DNA of 64,000 bases from Oceaniovalibus sp. ACAM 378 (GTDB lineage Bacteria > Pseudomonadota > Alphaproteobacteria > Rhodobacterales > Rhodobacteraceae). The first letter of the stretch is position 1; each line of letters opens with the position of its first letter. The notes beneath the pieces were generated by a model, which saw only the letters and a list, made by a program, of their open reading frames with translations, was not told the DNA's origin and made no database searches. The translations under genes were made by a program, and so were the position numbers. Positions 52,144-60,724 of the stretch are shown here, piece after piece. The DNA is taken from NCBI RefSeq assembly GCF_008085915.1, contig NZ_VSJK01000001.1, forward strand, positions 62,001-126,000. Reading direction: 5' to 3'.

Positions 52144-52587
52144 ATGTTTGCAGATATCCTTCGCCGCCTTACCGCGCCCGCCCCCGACCACCTGCCCGAT
52201 GCCGACGCCCGACTTGCGCTGGCGGCACTTCTGGTGCGCATTGCGCGCACAGACGGTGATTATGCCGCCATCGAAATCGCCCGCATCGACCGGATTCTGG
52301 CACTCCGCCACGGGCTGTCGCCCACTGATTCCGCCGCTCTGCGCCGCGACGCCGAGACGTTGGAGGAAGAAGCTCCCGACACCGTCCGCTTTACCCGCGC
52401 CATCAAACAGACAGTGCCGTATGAGGATCGTGTCAGCGTGGTCGAGGCGCTTTGGGACATCGTATTGGCCGACGGGGTGCGCGACGATGACGAAAACGCG
52501 CTGCTGCGGCTTGTCGCTCCGATGCTGGGGCTGAACGACCGTGACAGCAATCTGGCGCGCCAACGGGTCGAAGCGCGCCGGTCCTGA
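52144..52587 (+). CDS. TerB family protein
   Basis: 147 residues of the helical TerB (tellurite resistance) fold: LALAALLVRIARTDGDYAAI with the acidic DGDY metal site, repeated in LWDIVLADGVRDDDENALLR. Such stand-alone TerB proteins are common in alphaproteobacteria and do not imply a tellurite operon; none is present. ATG 52144 is chosen because the conserved FADILRRL start follows it; a longer in-frame ATG at 52087 exists. Confidence 0.9.
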   Translation: MFADILRRLTAPAPDHLPDADARLALAALLVRIARTDGDYAAIEIARIDRILALRHGLSPTDSAALRRDAETLEEEAPDTVRFTRAIKQTVPYEDRVSVVEALWDIVLADGVRDDDENALLRLVAPMLGLNDRDSNLARQRVEARRS

Positions 52588-52716
52588 CCCCGCTCCGGGG
52601 GCCCGGGTGGCAAGACTCTGGCGGTTCCCTTGCGTCATCCGACGTTTCTGGATTGCAATCCCGGCGACGATCCGCCCTACTTGCGGCCAACTTGTACCGA
52701 ACGGACCGCATCCACC

Positions 52717-53490
52717 TTGACCCCTCCGCCTGTCATCGAAATCCGCGACCTGCACAAAAGCTATGGTGCGCTTGAGGTGTTGAAAGGCGTCGACATGATC
52801 GCACCACGCGGCCATGTCGTATCGCTGATCGGATCTTCGGGGTCGGGTAAATCCACACTTCTGCGCTGTGCCAACCTGCTTGAGGACAGCCAACAGGGCG
52901 ATGTCCTGTTCGAGGGTGAACCGATCCGCTGGCGTGGTACGGGCGCCGACCGTCACCCCGCCGACCGTGCACAGGTCACGCGGATCCGCACCAACCTGTC
53001 CATGGTCTTCCAGCAGTTCAACCTGTGGTCGCACATGACAATCCTGCAAAATGTGATGGAGGCGCCGGTGACGGTGCTGAAACGCAATCCCGTCGAGGTC
53101 GAGGCGAAGGCCCGAGAATATCTCGACAAGGTCGGCATCGGCGACAAATGCGATGCCTGGCCCGCGATGCTGTCGGGCGGCCAGCAACAGCGCGCGGCGA
53201 TTGCCCGCGCCCTTTGCATGGAGCCCCGCGCCCTGCTGTTCGACGAACCCACCTCCGCGCTCGACCCCGAGCTTGAGCAGGAAGTGGTCAAGGTGATCAA
53301 GGCGCTGGCCGACGAGGGGCGCACAATGCTGCTGGTCACCCACGACATGAAACTGGCCGCCGACGTCTCGGATCACGTGGTTTTCCTGCATCTTGGAAAA
53401 ATCGAAGAGCAGGGCCCGCCCGAGGCGCTTTTCGGGGCACCGTCCAGCACGCGCCTGCAAAAGTTTCTCAGAGCCGGTCAGGCCGCCTGA
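52717..53490 (+). CDS. Polar amino-acid-type ABC transporter ATP-binding protein
   Basis: 257-residue HisP/GlnQ-like ATPase: Walker A GSSGSGKST, Q-loop VFQQFNLWSHMT, signature LSGGQQQR, Walker B LLFDEPTSALDPE and the switch histidine in LLVTHD. No ATG is available at the expected place; TTG 52717, which gives (M)TPPPVIEIRDLHKSYG, is chosen, and the alternative TTG 52630 adds a non-conserved 29 residues. First gene of an operon-like row of ATPase, binding protein, two permeases and a glutamine-synthetase-like ligase. Confidence 0.93.
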   Translation: MTPPPVIEIRDLHKSYGALEVLKGVDMIAPRGHVVSLIGSSGSGKSTLLRCANLLEDSQQGDVLFEGEPIRWRGTGADRHPADRAQVTRIRTNLSMVFQQFNLWSHMTILQNVMEAPVTVLKRNPVEVEAKAREYLDKVGIGDKCDAWPAMLSGGQQQRAAIARALCMEPRALLFDEPTSALDPELEQEVVKVIKALADEGRTMLLVTHDMKLAADVSDHVVFLHLGKIEEQGPPEALFGAPSSTRLQKFLRAGQAA

Positions 53491-53534
53491 CCGGTCAATC
53501 ATACAGAGTAAAAGGTTAAATCAGGGAGCAACCA

Positions 53535-54269
53535 ATGAAGAAACTCATCCTTTCCACCGCCGCACTGGCCCTTTCCGCCGGTATGGTCATGGCCGATGCC
53601 CATTCCAAAACCATCCGCATGGGCACCGAGGGCGCCTATCCTCCGTATAACTTCATCAACGATGCCGGCGAGGTCGACGGATACGAGCGTGAGTTGGGCG
53701 ATGAAATGTGCGCCCGTGCAAAACTGACCTGCGAATGGGTTACCAACGACTGGGACAGCATTATCCCCAACCTCGTGTCGGGCAACTATGACACGATCAT
53801 CGCGGGGATGAGCATCACCCCTGAGCGGGACGAGGTGCTCGATTTCACCCAGAACTATCTGCCGCCCGATCCATCGGCCTTTCTGGCCATGGAAGGCGTG
53901 ATGATGGATGATGTCGTCGTGATCGCGGCCCAGACCGGCACGATTCAGGCCTCCCACGTCGCCTCGATGGAGGGCAAGACACTGGTCGAATTCGCCACCC
54001 CCGATGAAACCGTCGCCGCCGTGCGCAACGGTGAGGCGGACGCGGTGTTGGCCGACAAGGCGTTCCTCGTGCCGGTGGCCGACGAAGGCGAAGATGTGGC
54101 GCTGATGGGCGACGATGTCATGCTGGGCGGAGGCATCGGCCTTGGAGTGCGGGAATCCGACACCGAGCTGAAGCAGACATTTGACGCCATCATTGGTGAA
54201 ATGAAGGCCGACGGCACTCTCAACACCATGATCACCAAATGGTTTGGCGAAGAAGCTCTCACCTTCTGA
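53535..54269 (+). CDS. Periplasmic amino-compound-binding protein of the ABC transporter
   Basis: 244-residue precursor with a signal peptide (1-20, ending GMVMA). The mature part is a family 3 solute-binding protein: IRMGTEGAYPPYNFINDAGE, VSGNYDTIIAGMSITPERDE and VRNGEADAVLADKAFL are the standard motifs. Related proteins bind Lys/Arg/ornithine, octopine or polar amino acids. AGGGAG lies before the ATG. A strong hairpin terminator follows, probably giving excess binding protein over permeases. Confidence 0.93.
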   Translation: MKKLILSTAALALSAGMVMADAHSKTIRMGTEGAYPPYNFINDAGEVDGYERELGDEMCARAKLTCEWVTNDWDSIIPNLVSGNYDTIIAGMSITPERDEVLDFTQNYLPPDPSAFLAMEGVMMDDVVVIAAQTGTIQASHVASMEGKTLVEFATPDETVAAVRNGEADAVLADKAFLVPVADEGEDVALMGDDVMLGGGIGLGVRESDTELKQTFDAIIGEMKADGTLNTMITKWFGEEALTF

Positions 54270-54281
54270 TCAACAAGTGCG

Positions 54282-54320
54282 CCGGGGCCGCCAGATCACG
54301 CGGCCCCGGTTTCTTCTTTG
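54282..54320 (+). terminator. Rho-independent terminator after the binding-protein gene
   Basis: CCGGGGCCGC and GCGGCCCCGG form a 10-bp stem around CAGATCAC, followed by TTTCTTCTTTG. Read-through to the permease genes must be partial. The tail coincides with copy 3 of the 25-nt motif on the other strand. Confidence 0.85.
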
Positions 54321-54331
54321 TATAAATACTC
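54307..54331 (-). repeat. Copy 3 of the 25-nt conserved motif
   Basis: On the minus strand: GAGTATTT, variable ATA, CAAAGAAGAA, ACCG. Unlike copies 1 and 2 it does not precede a gene on its own strand; on the plus strand its complement forms the T-rich tail of the terminator. Confidence 0.8.
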
Positions 54332-54436
54332 AAATTCAACGCCGCAAAATGGTGACCGCCGATCTTTTCCTGCACCGACCCAAAGACCCTTGAAGGTCTG
54401 CACTGGCTTGCCTGCTATCTGACCACCGGCAAGCAT

Positions 54437-55237
54437 ATGGCGTTCTATGGCTCTTTTGGAACGGTGCTGTTGCTGCTGGCCGTGACCGCGCCGGCCGCGT
54501 TGATCTTCGGCTTTGCAGGCGCGATGGCGGCGCGGTCGCCGATTGCCCCGCTGCGCTGGTTCGGCAAGGGTTACACTGCCATTGTGCGCGGCGTACCTGA
54601 TATTGCGTTTTTCCTGTTCTTCGTGATCGCGGTGGATCAGGGCATCGAATGGCTGCGTCACCAGATCAAATGCCCGGATTGGGATATGCCGATCCGTCAG
54701 GGCAATGACTTTGTCGTTTGCACACAGGCCAAGATGCCCCTGTCGAACAGTGCGCAATGGGTGCACGAGGCCTATGGCTTTGCCATTGCGGTGTTTACCT
54801 TTGCCATCGTGTTCGGCGCTTTTGCGGCCAATGTACTTTATGGTGCAATGCGCGCGGTCCCCAAGGGCCAGATCGAAACCGCCGAGGCCTATGGGCTGTC
54901 GCGCGGTCAGACGTTCTGGCGTATCCTTGTGCCGCAGATGTGGATCTTTGCCCTGCCCGGCCTGTCGAACCTGTGGATGATCCTGATCAAGGCAACGCCG
55001 CTGCTGTTTCTTCTGGGGGTTCAGGATATCGTCTATTGGGCGCGCGAGTTGGGCGGTTCGAAAATTCAGGTTTACGACTATCCGCACTCCGACTGGCGGC
55101 TGTATTATTTTCTGGCGCTCCTGGTGTTTTATCTCGCACTTACAAAAGTTTCTGAAATCGTTTTGGCCCGTCTGACCACGCGCCTTTCGCATGGGCAGGC
55201 CACGCTTGCGGGCGAAGCGCAAAGGCGCGCGGCATGA
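54437..55237 (+). CDS. ABC transporter permease (HisQ-like), first subunit; true start uncertain
   Basis: Inner-membrane permease of 266 residues from the first ATG, with about five helices and the ATPase-contact motif ETAEAYGLSRGQTFWRILV (EAA loop), then QMWIFALPGLSNLWMILIK. The reading frame continues upstream of this ATG to 54356 as protein-like sequence (CTDPKTLEGLHWLACYLTTG) with no ATG, GTG or TTG, so the gene probably starts earlier, at a rare codon such as ATC 54362 or through a base missing in the TTTT run at 54365-54368. It overlaps the second permease by four bases. Confidence 0.88.
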   Translation: MAFYGSFGTVLLLLAVTAPAALIFGFAGAMAARSPIAPLRWFGKGYTAIVRGVPDIAFFLFFVIAVDQGIEWLRHQIKCPDWDMPIRQGNDFVVCTQAKMPLSNSAQWVHEAYGFAIAVFTFAIVFGAFAANVLYGAMRAVPKGQIETAEAYGLSRGQTFWRILVPQMWIFALPGLSNLWMILIKATPLLFLLGVQDIVYWARELGGSKIQVYDYPHSDWRLYYFLALLVFYLALTKVSEIVLARLTTRLSHGQATLAGEAQRRAA

Positions 55238-56073
55238 GTTGTCTTGACACCATTCAGGCCTATGCCTTCCGCTCGATCGGGTTCGGTGAACGTCTGTTGC
55301 CGCGCAGCGACTTTACCCTGTGCGATCAGTTCACCCTGATCGGGTCGGGGATGATCTGGAACATCTATTTCGGCATCGTCGCGCTTGCCTTCGGATTTTT
55401 CCTTGCCACGGCCGTGGCTCTGGGCAAGGCGGCACGCAACCCGTTGATCCGCAAACCTGCGGATTGGTTCGTCTTCCTGTTTCGCGGCTCGCCTTTGTTC
55501 ATCCAGTTCTTTCTGGCCTATGAAACCTTCGTGCTGCTGCCGAAACTGGGATATGACCTGAACTTGGGGTTCACCGAAATCACCCTGACCACCGGGTTTC
55601 TGACCAAGGCATGGGCGGGCGCGCTGATCGTGTTGTTCCTGAACACCGCCGCCTATTCCGGCGAGATCTTCTTTGGCGCGCTGCGTTCGGTCCCCCGGGG
55701 CGATATCGACGCGGCGGATGCCTATGGGCTGTCGGGCTGGGCGCGCTTTCGGCGGATCACATGGCCGACCATGCTGCGCCTCGCCTGGCCCGCCTATACG
55801 AACGAGGCGATATTCCTGTTTCACGCGACCACGCTGGTTTATTTCAGCGGCTTTCCGGCCTGGCAGCAGCGCGGCGATGCCCTGTATTACGCCCGATATT
55901 TCGCCGACAAAACCTTCAACCCGTTCATTCCCTATCCGATACTGGCCGGATATTTCATCCTGCTGACGCTCTGCGTGATCGGCATCTTCGGGCTTGTGAA
56001 CAAACGCCTGAACCGTCATCTGCCACAAGACCGCCGCACAAAGCTGCGGTTTCGCCCACAGGTAATCCGATGA
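55234..56073 (+). CDS. ABC transporter permease (HisM-like), second subunit
   Basis: 279 residues with five to six helices. DFTLCDQFTLIGSGMIWNIY lies before the first helix, FRGSPLFIQFFLAYETFVL in the middle and the EAA loop is DAADAYGLSGWARFRRITWP. It pairs with the preceding permease. The ATG overlaps that gene's stop and its own stop overlaps the start of the ligase gene, indicating a coupled operon. Confidence 0.93.
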   Translation: MSCLDTIQAYAFRSIGFGERLLPRSDFTLCDQFTLIGSGMIWNIYFGIVALAFGFFLATAVALGKAARNPLIRKPADWFVFLFRGSPLFIQFFLAYETFVLLPKLGYDLNLGFTEITLTTGFLTKAWAGALIVLFLNTAAYSGEIFFGALRSVPRGDIDAADAYGLSGWARFRRITWPTMLRLAWPAYTNEAIFLFHATTLVYFSGFPAWQQRGDALYYARYFADKTFNPFIPYPILAGYFILLTLCVIGIFGLVNKRLNRHLPQDRRTKLRFRPQVIR

Positions 56074-57398
56074 ATCTTGACGACCATCCCGAAATCCGCA
56101 CGATCCGCGTCGGCGCGTCCGATCTGAACGGGCAACCACGGGGCAAACGGATGCCCGCCCGCATGGCCTCCAAAATGATGGAGGAAGGATCGCGGTTTCC
56201 GCTTTCGGTGATGTTTCTCGATATCTGGGGCGAAGACGTCGACAACAGCCCCTTGGTGTTCCAGTCGGGCGATCCTGACGGTGTGCTGTTTCCCACTGAA
56301 CGTGGATGGATCCCAATGCCCTGGCTGGAGGCGCCGACCGCGCTTCTGCCGATGTGGATGTTTCACGAGGACGGGAGCGCCTTTGCAGGCGATCCGCGCC
56401 ATGCTCTGGCGGGCGTGCAGCGACGGTTTGCCGAATTGGGGCTGACACCCGTGGTCGCGACCGAGCTTGAGTTTTACCTTATCGACGATTCAGGCAAGGA
56501 TCTGCGCGCCCCCAAGGCGCCCCGGTCGGGCAAACGCCGCTCGGGCGCTGAAATCCTGTCGCTGCGCGCACTCGATGCCTGGGATGTGTTCTTTACCGAT
56601 CTTTATGACGCCTGCGAGGCGATGGATATTCCGGCTGAAACCGTGATCTCCGAGGCGGGAACCGGCCAGTTCGAAGTCAACCTGACCCATGTGGCCGACC
56701 CGTTGAAGGCCGCCGATGACGCCTACCTGTTCAAGATGCTGGTGCGTGGCATGGCCCGCAAACACGGGTTCGCCGCGTCCTTCATGGCCAAACCCTATCC
56801 CGATTTCAGCGGCAACGGCATGCATACGCATTTCTCGCTGCTTGATCGGGACGGAAACAATGTCTTCGATAATGGCGGTCCCGAAGGCTCGGTTCTGTTG
56901 CATCATGCCATCGCTGGCTGCATGGCCGCGATGCCGGGATCGACGCTGCTGTTCGCGCCCCATGGCAACAGCTATGACCGGTTCGTGCCAGGTGCGCATG
57001 CGCCCACGGCAATCGCCTGGGGCTATGAAAACCGCACCGCTGCGATCCGTGTGCCCGGCGGCAATCCAAAGGCCCGGCGGATCGAACACCGTGTCGCGGG
57101 CGGCGATGTGAACCCCTATCTGATGCTGGCCAGTGTCCTTGGTGCGGCGCTGAACGGGATCGAGGACGGCGTGATGCCACCGCCGCCGATCGACGGGAAC
57201 GCCTATCTGCTGGACCTGCCCCGCATGCCCACCACATGGGAAAGCGCAATCGAGGCCTTCGAGGCAGATCCGCTGATGCGACGTATCCTGCCCGAAAGCC
57301 TGATCACAAACTTCGTGCTGACCAAGCGGCAGGAACTGCATTATCTGGCCGAACTGACCGACGACGAACAAATCGAGCTGTATCTGGATACGGTTTAG
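56070..57398 (+). CDS. Glutamine synthetase family protein (glutamylamide ligase type), cotranscribed with ABC transporter
   Basis: 442 residues. The ATP-grasp-like GS core is clear: VVATELEFYLIDDS, metal-binding AGTGQFEVNLTH, MHTHFSLLDRDGN, and NSYDRFVPGAHAPTAIAWG then NRTAAIRVPGG. It lacks the adenylylation-type C-terminus of GlnA and resembles the PuuA group that glutamylates amines. The ATG overlaps the permease stop. Being in the transporter operon, it most likely conjugates glutamate to the imported amine or amino compound; which one is unknown. A second paralogue lies at 61338. Confidence 0.9.
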   Translation: MNLDDHPEIRTIRVGASDLNGQPRGKRMPARMASKMMEEGSRFPLSVMFLDIWGEDVDNSPLVFQSGDPDGVLFPTERGWIPMPWLEAPTALLPMWMFHEDGSAFAGDPRHALAGVQRRFAELGLTPVVATELEFYLIDDSGKDLRAPKAPRSGKRRSGAEILSLRALDAWDVFFTDLYDACEAMDIPAETVISEAGTGQFEVNLTHVADPLKAADDAYLFKMLVRGMARKHGFAASFMAKPYPDFSGNGMHTHFSLLDRDGNNVFDNGGPEGSVLLHHAIAGCMAAMPGSTLLFAPHGNSYDRFVPGAHAPTAIAWGYENRTAAIRVPGGNPKARRIEHRVAGGDVNPYLMLASVLGAALNGIEDGVMPPPPIDGNAYLLDLPRMPTTWESAIEAFEADPLMRRILPESLITNFVLTKRQELHYLAELTDDEQIELYLDTV

Positions 57399-57418
57399 AG
57401 CCTCCGCCCAAACCTGCC

Positions 57419-58711
57419 TCAGACCCCTAGCCGGTCGCGCAGTCCGTACCACGTCATCGCCAGCGCCAGCAGCGGCGCGCGCAGTGCCGCCCCACCCGGA
57501 AACCGCCGCGCCGGAATCCGGGCCATGGTGTCAAACTGCGCCGCATCACCTTGTACCACCGCCGCAATCATCCGGCCCGCCATCACCGCCATGGCAACCC
57601 CATGACCGGAATATCCCGACGCGGTATACACCCGGTCGCGACGCGCAAAATACGGCATCCGGTTCATCGTGATGGCCAGCGTGCCCCCCCAGGCATGGGT
57701 GATCTTCACGCCATTCAGCTGCGGATAGATTGCCAGCATCGGCTGCGAGACAAGCCCGGCAATGTCCTTGGGAAAACGATAGCCATAGCTTTCGCCGCCG
57801 CCAAACAGCAACCGGCGATCCGCGCTCATCCGCCAGTAATTCACCACAAACCGGTCATCGGCCACGGCCACATCGCCGGGCAGGATCTCGGGGTTGTCCA
57901 AAGGTTCGGTCGCGATGATGAAATTATTGATCGGCATCACCCGCGCCGCCACCTGCCCGTCCAGCCCGCCCAGATATCCGTTGCAGGCCAGAACCACATG
58001 GTCTGCCTCAACATGGCCGGCATCAGTCTCAACACGGTGACGCGGTCCCGGCAGGATGCGGCGCACGGTACTGTTTTCGCAGATACCAACCCCCGCCGCC
58101 TGCGCCGCCCGCGCCAGCCCGAGACAGAACCGCAGCGGATGGAGATGTCCGGCCCCCCGGTCCAGAATACCGCCTGTGAATGCAGCAGAACCGGTCAGTT
58201 CACCGACCCCGGCAGGGTCCAGCGGGGTACAGAGATCATAGCCGTAATCGCGCGCCAACCGGTCGGCCTGACGGCGGGCGTGATCTGCCGCCTTTGCGCC
58301 GCGCACCGCATGGGCGACGCCCGGGCGGTACCCGGCGTCGATGGAATGTTCTGCGATCAACTGGCGCACCGTATCCTTGGCCGCCTCGGCAATCTCCCAC
58401 AGGGCGCGGGCATCGCCCGGGGCATGACGCTCCAGCCAGTTCTGATCCTGCCGCTGGCCACTGCCCACCTGCCCGCCGTTGCGCCCCGATGCGCCAAAGC
58501 CGACGCGCTGCGCCTCAAGCAGGGTCACCGAGAACCCTGCCTGTGCCAGATACAACGCCGCCGACAGCCCGGTATATCCGCCACCGATGACGCAGACATC
58601 GGCCCGCGCCGCCCCCTGCAACGGCGCAAAAACCGGCAGCTCCGGCGTGGTCTCGGCATACCAGCTTGCCGGATATACACCGGGGCGGTCATTGGCGGTC
58701 AACAGGTCCAT
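57419..58711 (-). CDS. FAD-dependent oxidoreductase (gamma-glutamylputrescine oxidase-like)
   Basis: 430 residues of the DAO/glycine-oxidase fold: FAD motif DVCVIGGGYTGLSAALYL near residue 37, then FGASGRNGGQVGSGQRQDQ, which matches PuuB/OrdL, and SGYSGHGVAMAVMAGRMIA at the C-terminal FAD contact. In the Puu pathway this enzyme oxidises the glutamylated amine to the aldehyde. ATG 58711 begins the conserved part; upstream in-frame sequence is Arg-rich and unlikely. Convergent with the ligase gene, divergent from the BNR protein. Confidence 0.9.
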   Translation of the reverse strand: MDLLTANDRPGVYPASWYAETTPELPVFAPLQGAARADVCVIGGGYTGLSAALYLAQAGFSVTLLEAQRVGFGASGRNGGQVGSGQRQDQNWLERHAPGDARALWEIAEAAKDTVRQLIAEHSIDAGYRPGVAHAVRGAKAADHARRQADRLARDYGYDLCTPLDPAGVGELTGSAAFTGGILDRGAGHLHPLRFCLGLARAAQAAGVGICENSTVRRILPGPRHRVETDAGHVEADHVVLACNGYLGGLDGQVAARVMPINNFIIATEPLDNPEILPGDVAVADDRFVVNYWRMSADRRLLFGGGESYGYRFPKDIAGLVSQPMLAIYPQLNGVKITHAWGGTLAITMNRMPYFARRDRVYTASGYSGHGVAMAVMAGRMIAAVVQGDAAQFDTMARIPARRFPGGAALRAPLLALAMTWYGLRDRLGV

Positions 58712-58797
58712 CCCGGCCAGATAGACGGCACTCCCCCTCACGGCAAGCTCGCCCGAACCGCGAAATCGTGATATTCTTCGACGAAACGGAGAATGCG

Positions 58798-59952
58798 ATG
58801 GGCGAACCAACCCGCGTGCTGATCGGCACCACCAAAGGTGCATTCATTCTTAACAGTGACAGAACCGGCGCGGTTCGGTCCCTGCAAGGGCCGCTTTGCG
58901 ACGGCTGGCCGATCAACCATATGATCGGCGACCCGGAAACCGGCGATCTCTGGGCGGCAGGCGGCGGAGAATGGCAGGGCGCGGGTGTCTGGCGATCACG
59001 CGACGGGGGCGACACCTGGACCCTGTCGAAACTGGCCAACGGTCAGGCCGACGAATGGCTGACGGCAAGCCCCGAATTGGCCGAACAACTGGGCATGACG
59101 CCGGCACCTCCAGCACCGTTCAGCGGCGAAGTTGTAAACCTGTGGTCGCTGGGACGGACGGGCGAAACACTTTATGCCGGGGCGAAACCGGCCGCCCTTT
59201 TTGCCAGTCAGGACCGGGGAGAAACATGGAATCGGGTGCAGGGTCTGTCGGATCACCCATCCTCGGATGGGTGGGAGCCGGGCGCGGCGGGTCTGACATT
59301 GCACACGATCCTGTCCGATCCGGGCGATCCGGCGAAACTGTGGATCGGCATTTCCGCCGCCGGAGTGTTCGCCAGCGAAGATGGTGGCGCGACGTGGGAC
59401 AGGCGCAACCGACTGTCGAACGCGGTGCCGCCCGACACGCACAGCCACCCCGCTGCCCCCTGCGGCAATCAGACCGGTTTATGCGTGCATAATCTGGCTC
59501 TTTCCCCGGGCGACCGGTTGTACCAGCAAAACCACCACGGCACCTATCGCAGCCGGGATGGCGGGCGCACATGGGACGATATCACCGCTGGTCTGCCATC
59601 GACCTTTGGCTTTCCCGTGGCGGTGCATCCCGAAGACCCGGACACCCTGTGGGTCTTGCCATTGAACGGCGACAGCGCCGGGCGTTTCCCTCCCGATGCC
59701 TCGGCCGCCATTTGGCGGTCCAGCGATGGCGGCGACACATGGGCGCGCTGTGGCAATGGCCTGCCGCAGCAGGATTGTTTCTTTACCGTCCTGCGGCAAG
59801 GGATGGTCGCAGACCCTGCGAACCCCGGAGCGGTCTATTTCGGCACCAACACCGGCAGCGTCTTTGCCACAAAGGACAGCGGCGACAGTTGGCGCGAGAT
59901 CGCCCGCCACCTGCCTGCCATCCTTTGCGTCGAAACGGTTTCCGCCGCCTGA
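58798..59952 (+). CDS. BNR/Asp-box repeat protein (sialidase-like propeller)
   Basis: 384 residues with six Asp-box motifs of the form S-x-D-x-G-x-T/S-W: SRDGGDTW (67-74), SQDRGETW (137-144), SEDGGATW (193-200), SRDGGRTW (252-259), SSDGGDTW (308-315) and TKDSGDSW (358-365). This implies a beta-propeller of six or seven blades. There is no signal peptide, so a cytosolic protein. No sialidase arginine triad is evident; glycosidase activity should not be assumed. CGGAG precedes ATG 58798. Confidence 0.9.
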   Translation: MGEPTRVLIGTTKGAFILNSDRTGAVRSLQGPLCDGWPINHMIGDPETGDLWAAGGGEWQGAGVWRSRDGGDTWTLSKLANGQADEWLTASPELAEQLGMTPAPPAPFSGEVVNLWSLGRTGETLYAGAKPAALFASQDRGETWNRVQGLSDHPSSDGWEPGAAGLTLHTILSDPGDPAKLWIGISAAGVFASEDGGATWDRRNRLSNAVPPDTHSHPAAPCGNQTGLCVHNLALSPGDRLYQQNHHGTYRSRDGGRTWDDITAGLPSTFGFPVAVHPEDPDTLWVLPLNGDSAGRFPPDASAAIWRSSDGGDTWARCGNGLPQQDCFFTVLRQGMVADPANPGAVYFGTNTGSVFATKDSGDSWREIARHLPAILCVETVSAA

Positions 59953-59960
59953 CAGCCAGA

Positions 59961-60653
59961 TCAGCGCGGCCCCGACCGCTGGAGCAACCCGATATACTGG
60001 CGCAGCAGGGACGCTCGGCGCGGGCGGAACGTCTCATCCGTCAGATCGGACGACAGTATCCGGTCGGTGAGAAACTGGCGGAAATCCTGTCTGAGCTGGC
60101 AGAACGCCAGCAAAACAACTGCCCGGTCGGTATAGACAATGGACAACGGCAGCACCCGCCGCTGGGTCTGCACCCCGTTCGCATCGCCATAACCAAGATC
60201 AATCGCGCGTTCATCCCAACAGGCCCGGCGCAGCATCGACAGATTGATCGACGCGACCGGGGGGCGATCGAAACGATGCACCTTGACCACGGCATGAACG
60301 GCCTGTTGCTGGGCGCGTTCGGGCAGAGTGGCGATGATCTTGGACAGGGCCGATTCCGCCGCCTTCGCCAGTTCAGGATCGCCCCGCGCCCCCACCTCGG
60401 CCAGACCAAAGGCCAATGCCTCGATTTCGGTCCGGGTAAAGCTTTGCGGTGGCAGTGCCGGATCTTCGGTCAGGCGGTATCCATAGCCCGGTGCACCGTC
60501 GATCACCGCCCCCGCCGCGCGCAGGCTGTCGATATCGCGGTACAGCGTGCGCGCAGACACCTCGGTTTCATCGGCCAGACGCGCGGCAGTGACCGGGGCG
60601 GGCAGACTGCGCAGTGCCTGAAGAAGCCGCAAAAGTCGGTCGGATCGTGCCAT
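59961..60653 (-). CDS. YafY-type transcriptional regulator (HTH + WYL domain)
   Basis: 230 residues: an N-terminal winged helix (DRLLRLLQALRSLPAPVTAARLADETEVSARTLYRDIDSLR region, about 5-46) and a C-terminal WYL ligand-sensing domain (about 135-205). It is divergent from the glutathione S-transferase gene with 71 bases between, containing an inverted repeat; regulators of this type commonly control the neighbouring GST or glyoxalase gene. The ligand is unknown. Confidence 0.92.
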   Translation of the reverse strand: MARSDRLLRLLQALRSLPAPVTAARLADETEVSARTLYRDIDSLRAAGAVIDGAPGYGYRLTEDPALPPQSFTRTEIEALAFGLAEVGARGDPELAKAAESALSKIIATLPERAQQQAVHAVVKVHRFDRPPVASINLSMLRRACWDERAIDLGYGDANGVQTQRRVLPLSIVYTDRAVVLLAFCQLRQDFRQFLTDRILSSDLTDETFRPRRASLLRQYIGLLQRSGPR

Positions 60654-60661
60654 GAACGCTC

Positions 60662-60678
60662 CTGACGGAAACTGTCAG
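60662..60678. promoter_or_regulatory. Candidate operator CTGACGGAAACTGTCAG
   Basis: CTGAC and GTCAG arms flank a 7-base centre in the divergent gap between the YafY-type regulator and the GST gene, 9 bases upstream of the regulator start and 47 before the GST start. The position suits autoregulation plus control of the GST. Confidence 0.6.
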
Positions 60679-60724
60679 CAGTGGCGGTCTATAAATGCGG
60701 CATGTCAATATGAAAGGATACGAA

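Noticed and set aside
52144-52587. Tellurite-resistance operon
   Set aside because: Only a stand-alone TerB-fold gene is present; none of terA, terC, terD, terE or terZ is nearby.
57551-58771. 406-codon open frame opposite the FAD oxidoreductase
   Set aside because: Antisense shadow; the minus-strand product has clear FAD and PuuB-like motifs.
58798-59952. Sialidase enzyme call for the BNR protein
   Set aside because: Asp boxes alone mark the fold; no catalytic arginine triad or signal peptide is visible.
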